Shown here: positions 60,050 to 64,000 of the stretch, one piece after another
How the letters are laid out: each line of letters opens with the position of its first letter
Position numbering within the stretch: the stretch's first letter is position 1
Assembly (NCBI GenBank): GCA_001179505.1
Contig: CDMY01000397.1
Location: 23,552-87,551, forward strand
DNA: 64,000 bases
Reading direction: 5' to 3'
DNA from: Vitrella brassicaformis
Lineage: Eukaryota > Sar > Vitrellaceae
Translations under genes and position numbers: made by a program
The notes under the pieces: generated by a model
The model's input: the letters and a program-made list of their open reading frames with translations, nothing else
Told to the model about the DNA's origin: nothing
Databases searched by the model: none

Positions 60050-60806
60050 CGAGACCATGGCATCGATCAGCCCAAGAAAGCGGCAGCGGTAACCGCTGCT
60101 GCTGCCGATGGGTCGATGATGTGTGACGGTGAGACGTCGTCAGGACAGCCGGCTGCTTTCCCCTCCATCTTGACGGCCAATGGCGGCGGCGGCGGTGACG
60201 CAGACACGCAAAACGGGATGGGGAGGGAGGACTGGAGGCAGCCTCGACAAGGAGGCAGGGAGGGAGCCGACGACGAGCCCACGATGGCTGCCTGGAAGCG
60301 CTCGCTGCTCTTAAAGAGTAGTGGCGTGGAAGGGCAGCCATAGATCGGTGGGCGGGGCTGACTGTCCGTCAGCCCCATCAGTGGCCAAGGCCCTCAAGGC
60401 CCCGCATTTCCACGCGTGTCCACACGTCGGCTCCCCCCAGCCCGCCACGGATAGTCATCGCGCACACCACCACATCACTGCAGCAGCAGAGACCACACCC
60501 CCCCTGTGCGACAGCTGCCGCTGCTTCCTCTATCAGTGACGCCCTGCTGCCAATCGAGCCCACACAGCCCGGCCACCCCATCCCCAGCCGCAGCGAGGAG
60601 CTGTGCCCGACCATGGCCAACCTGGGCGGCATCGAGAGGGGTGCTGACGGGGGCGAGGCCAGCCGGCAGACCCCCACATTGCAACCACTTCTCTCCACCC
60701 AGCGGCGAGGGCTACACGAGGACGCCATCCACTGTGTGCCGGAGTGATGGCGACCAGAGCGGGGGCGCACCTGACGTATCTGACGCTGTCGAGAGCGGCG
60801 ATGGGA
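59530..60806 (+). repeat. 1280-bp tandem duplication, unit 1
   Basis: From about 59530 the sequence recurs 1280 bp downstream. Fixed points: the stop codon at 60049 and 61329, the stretch ending at 60341 and 61621, and GGGATGGGGAGGGAGGACTG near 60217 and 61497. From about 59800 to 60640 the two copies differ at only a handful of bases by eye. Edges are judged by eye and uncertain by some tens of bases. Confidence 0.92.
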
Positions 60807-61329
60807 CCGACGGCAATTTTCTGTTCAGCACATCGGCATGGGGGGGACAGTGATCTGGACCAGCAGTCAGGACACGCCACCAACGGCAATGACAACAACG
60901 GCGACAGCCCCACGACGGGCCTCACGGGGCTCTTCGGCAATGATAATGGCGTCTCGGGCAGCGCATGGGGCAACAACGGGCAGAAAAACTTCTTCGGCAA
61001 CAGGCGATCTGGTCCGTCACACAACCAGGAAGACGGAGAACGATGGCGAGCAGTGTGTGGGGGTGTCTGTGCGTGCAGGTGTGGGCGGCCAGTCCATGTC
61101 GACGACCCGTCCGTCCAACGAGCGTGGCATCAAGATCGAGATCAAGAAGCAGATGCTCGACGCGTCCATCATCAACAGCACCACAGCAGACGCCGCCGGC
61201 ATCGGCAACGCCACAGCCTCCCCCCCTCCCGAGGCACCCGACCCAGCACCCCCTCCCCTACTCAGTGGCAGCCCCCTGACCACACAGACCACCACCACCA
61301 CAACACCAGCAACACCAGCAGCAGGATGA
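60744..61329 (+). CDS. Gln/Gly/Asn-rich protein, copy 2 (partial)
   Basis: A second copy of the 3' exons of the 58973-60049 gene. The frame here reads DLDQQSGHATNGNDNNGDSP, TTGLTGLFGNDNG, SGSAWGNNGQKNFFGNRRSG without the break seen in copy 1. An intron ending in TGTGCGTGCAG (before about 61079) leads to SMSTTRPSNERGIKIEIKKQ and a Pro/Thr-rich end, stop at 61329. No independent start or promoter is visible, so it may be read from an upstream transcript (alternative last exons) or be a nonfunctional copy. Confidence 0.35.
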
Positions 61330-62085
61330 CGAGACCATGGCATCGATCAGCCCAAGAAAGCGGCAGCGGTAACCGCTGCTGCTGCCGATGGGTCGATAAT
61401 GTGTGACGGTGAGACGTCGTCAGGACAGCCGGCTGCTTTCCCCTCCATCTTGACGGCCAATGGCGGCGGCGGCGGTGACGCAGACACGCAAAACGGGATG
61501 GGGAGGGAGGACTGGAGGCAGCCTCGACAAGGAGGCAGGGAGGGAGCCGACGACGAGCCCACGATGGCTGCCTGGAAGCGCTCACTGCTCTTAAAGAGTA
61601 GTGGCGTGGAAGGGCAGCCATAGATCGGTGGGCGGGGCTGACTGTCCGTCAGCCCCATCAGTGGCCAAGGCCCTCAAGGCCCCGCATTTCCACGCGTGTC
61701 CACACGTCGGCTCCCCCCAGCCCGCCACGGATAGTCATCGCGCACACCACCACATCACTGCAGCAGCAGAGACCACACCCCCCCTGTGCGACAGCTGCCG
61801 CTGCTTCCTCTATCAGTGACGCCCTGCTGCCAATCGAGCCCACACAGCCCGGCCACCCCATCCCCAGCCGCAGCGAGGAGCTGTGCCCGACCATGGCCAA
61901 CCTGGGCGGCATCGAGAGGGGTGCTGGCGGGGGCGAGGCCAGCCGGCAGACCCCCGGGGGCGAGGCCAGCCGGCAGACCCCCACATTGCAACCACTTCTC
62001 TCCACCCAGCGGCGAGGGCTACACGAGGACGCCATCCACTGTGTGCCGGAGTGATGGCAACGAGAGCGGGGGCGCACCAGATGCG
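60807..62085 (+). repeat. 1280-bp tandem duplication, unit 2
   Basis: Second copy of the unit above. It differs by a changed Gly/Asn-rich segment near 60850-60990, single substitutions, and an extra 27-bp in-frame repeat at 61931-61984 (GGGCGAGGCCAGCCGGCAGA core twice). After about 62060 it departs from unit 1 into unique sequence. Confidence 0.92.
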
Positions 62086-62700
62086 TCTCGCGTGGCATAC
62101 CGACAGTGCCGCCGTGTCTTCGAGCGTCACGGGCGTCCCGGGCAGGGCGGGGGCATGGGAGGCGGCAGCGATGGGCTCGCGACGGTGTCTCACAGCAGGG
62201 GTCTGCCTACACACCAGCAACAGGGGAGCGGGCGGAAGATGTCACGGCCATCCTAGAGGACACTGGAGGGAAATCGAGACACAGGTACATCGCATCGACA
62301 CACACACACACATACAAACACACACACGTCCCCACTGTCTTCATTTTCTTCGTCAGGTTGAGCCCTCCGGCGCCATGGTGTCCGTCTGGCGGTCGCCACA
62401 GGCAAGTCCCTTCGCGGCCTCCCGAACACCCACAGAGTGTCTCGGCAAACCAAGCCCCCAAATGGTCACGGAGATCTGTCGGAGCTCTCTGTGGACCAGC
62501 AGAACGCCCTCTTTGTCGGGGATGCTAGTGGACGGATCTGCAGATGGCCCGCACCGCCGGCGTGATGCCCGTGGGTGTGGGGTGGGGCCCGAGCCGCCCT
62601 CCTGTCTGCATGCGGGGGTGCGGAGTGCTGGCGGTACTGGTGGATGGGTGCATGTGCATCCTCCGACATACTGACTGAGTGACTGAGTGCATATTTTTGG
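61330..62700 (+). other. Coding-like low-complexity region, gene model unresolved
   Basis: Several stretches look coded but I could not join them. SSISDALLPIEPTQPGHPIP...RRGLHEDAIHCVPE ends near 62054; its copy in unit 1 ends near 60747. SAYTPATGERAEDVTAILED runs up to a donor at 62286. GHGDLSELSVDQQNALFVGD then ASGRICRWPAPPA ends near 62565. They may be exons of a gene whose 5' part lies in the duplication. The frames do not connect with simple GT-AG joins. Confidence 0.3.
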
Positions 62701-64000
62701 TGTGTTTCCCATTCATTCACCCATGATGGGTGCGGTGCGGTGCGGTGCGGTGCGTGAGATGCGTGTAGTGGCGTGAGCCTAAGGCCATGCCTGTGTGCAT
62801 CCGTGTCGACTCACTGACTCACTGACTCACTCACTGACTGTAGTTTTATGGTATTTTTGGTCCACGATATGGTTCATTCATTCATTCGACATACTCACTG
62901 ACTCACTCACTCCACTCACCCAAAATGTGCTGTTTGTGTGGATGTATAACGGCAGCCACCCACTGACTCACTGACTGCTCCTCTACTGCTTTGGCGCTTT
63001 TGGGTGCGGCCCGCTCCATATCACACCCGACCGCCAAGACACACTTGTCGTCCGTGGCGCCTCTGTGTGTCTGTCCGGTTTGATTAATCGGCGCACCCAC
63101 GGATCCGATTGACTAACTAAGACGACTACCTCTCACCACACTGCACACGGCACCACACGACACGACACTGACCTGTAGCCGTCTGCAGGCCTTATGTTCG
63201 TTCGGTGGCTGACCTGCACACATGTGTCTGTTTTCGTCACACACACATGATGATGTGTGTGTGGCTGTGTAGGCTTTTAGAGAGTAGCACTGGCTGGCTG
63301 GAGGGTCGACTCGCACCCACTGGGCTGTGGCCAGGCCTTGCCGCCCGCACCGATTGGTTTGGACCGGACATCGCTGACGACTTGACTCCCTGCCGACTGT
63401 CCTGGTCCAGCTTTGTTTGTGTGTATCATTCTCGCACACACAGACGTGTGGCCTGGCCTCGTGAGCTCTTTGTTGCTGGCGCTCCCTCCCCCCTCACTCG
63501 GGCGGCAGACAGGCGTTTCCTGTGTCTGTGTGCCTAGCCGCTGACAGTGTGCCTGCCTGTCTGCAGTCAGTCAGTGCAGTGAGTGGTCCGCCGTCTGTGG
63601 GATGCTCCCTGTCGGCAGCATGATGATTTTGTGAATGCTCGAGCTTGTCTGTTTGTTATGTGACTCCCCTCTCCCTCCATCCGGCCGGCCTTGCTGTGTG
63701 ATGTGATGTGTGTGTGCGTGCCTGTGTGCGTCGCTTTGTGTGTGTGATTGGGTGCGGATAATGATGATGAACAAACAGGTGGGCTGTCCGTTTGACCGTG
63801 TGTGTCAGAGGTATCGCTGGGCGTGTCGGTCACCGGCACACTCAGAGGAGAGGCGGGGAGGGAGGGGTCAGGAAGGTGACATCTGATGATGTGCATAGAC
63901 TCATCGATGCGCTGCAGTGCAATGCATGCAATGCAAGCAATGCAATCGATGGCCTCGGCATACAACCAAGTATCAAAACGCCACAAGCAAGCGCCCGATC
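62701..64000. other. Intergenic region ending in a duplicated 5' flank
   Basis: The stretch holds GCGGT pentamers (62732-62753), ACTC/ACTG runs (62810-62840 and 62895-62920) and CA/GT tracts. From about 63720 to the window end it matches 57315-57590, the flank upstream of the gene at 57755, with an insertion of about 40 bp near 63845-63885. I see no complete gene. Confidence 0.6.

Noticed and set aside
62728-62756. GCGGT pentamers as telomere-like repeat
   Set aside because: Only a few units, internal, and unlike known alveolate telomere repeats (TTTAGGG type).
1-64000. CRISPR array, tRNA or rRNA genes, bacterial operons
   Set aside because: Regular repeats here are microsatellites and coding minisatellites without unique spacers; no tRNA or rRNA signatures were seen, and intron-rich genes show eukaryotic DNA.

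Overview
The window is eukaryotic nuclear DNA. It is GC-rich, with many short GT-AG introns (mostly about 60-120 bp) that often start GTNAG and end in TGTGTGTGCAG-like tracts. It has CA/GT and tetranucleotide microsatellites and closely packed genes on both strands. Two flagellar genes (an axonemal dynein heavy chain and a CFAP97 protein), a BTB-TLDc protein and a ribosomal oxygenase, together with this intron style, suggest an alveolate alga. A chromerid such as Vitrella is my inference, not a demonstrated identity. One assembly gap (300 N) lies at 5758-6057. All exon joins below were worked out by hand from splice signals and reading phase; none is backed by RNA.

Layout. 37-1153 (-): mitochondrial ribosomal protein uL24m. 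1366-3863 (+): Pro/Ala-rich 'module' gene A. 4121-4218: a near-perfect hairpin. 4325-5719 (+): acidic EF-hand-like gene with damaged frame, followed across the gap by module copy B (6152-7011). 7908-10308 (-): BTB(T1)-TLDc gene and a second TLDc unit. 10659-12431 (+): secreted histidine acid phosphatase. 12709-13974 (-): unknown protein. 14020-15454 (+): CFAP97-domain protein. 17081-21646 (-): large secreted right-handed beta-helix protein. 22180-38939 (+): complete axonemal dynein heavy chain, 16.8 kb. 39483-41794 (-): JmjC ribosomal oxygenase. 41988-44219 (+): EF-hand protein. 44872-46320 (+): F-box-like protein. 46.4-50.8 kb: gene-poor DNA built of diverged repeat units. 50877-53248 (-): unknown protein with a hexapeptide-repeat tail. 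53543-57109 (+): kinase-like protein fused to module copy C. 57755-58631 (+): small unknown protein. 58.8-62.7 kb: fast-evolving Gln/Gly/Asn-rich coding material carrying a 1280-bp tandem duplication. 62.7-64.0 kb: intergenic DNA ending in a second copy of the 57.3-57.6 kb flank.

The most unusual feature is a multi-exon low-complexity protein module present three times. In A it stands alone and is internally duplicated. In C it is the 3' end of an unrelated kinase-like gene. In B it follows an EF-hand-like gene in compatible phase. The terminal exons share a motif order (AHV, QY, HHG, NTAGRT, WA), and A and B are nearly identical even in introns. This looks like recent duplication plus exon-module capture. 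Much of the gene order is divergent pairs sharing 45-530 bp between start codons.
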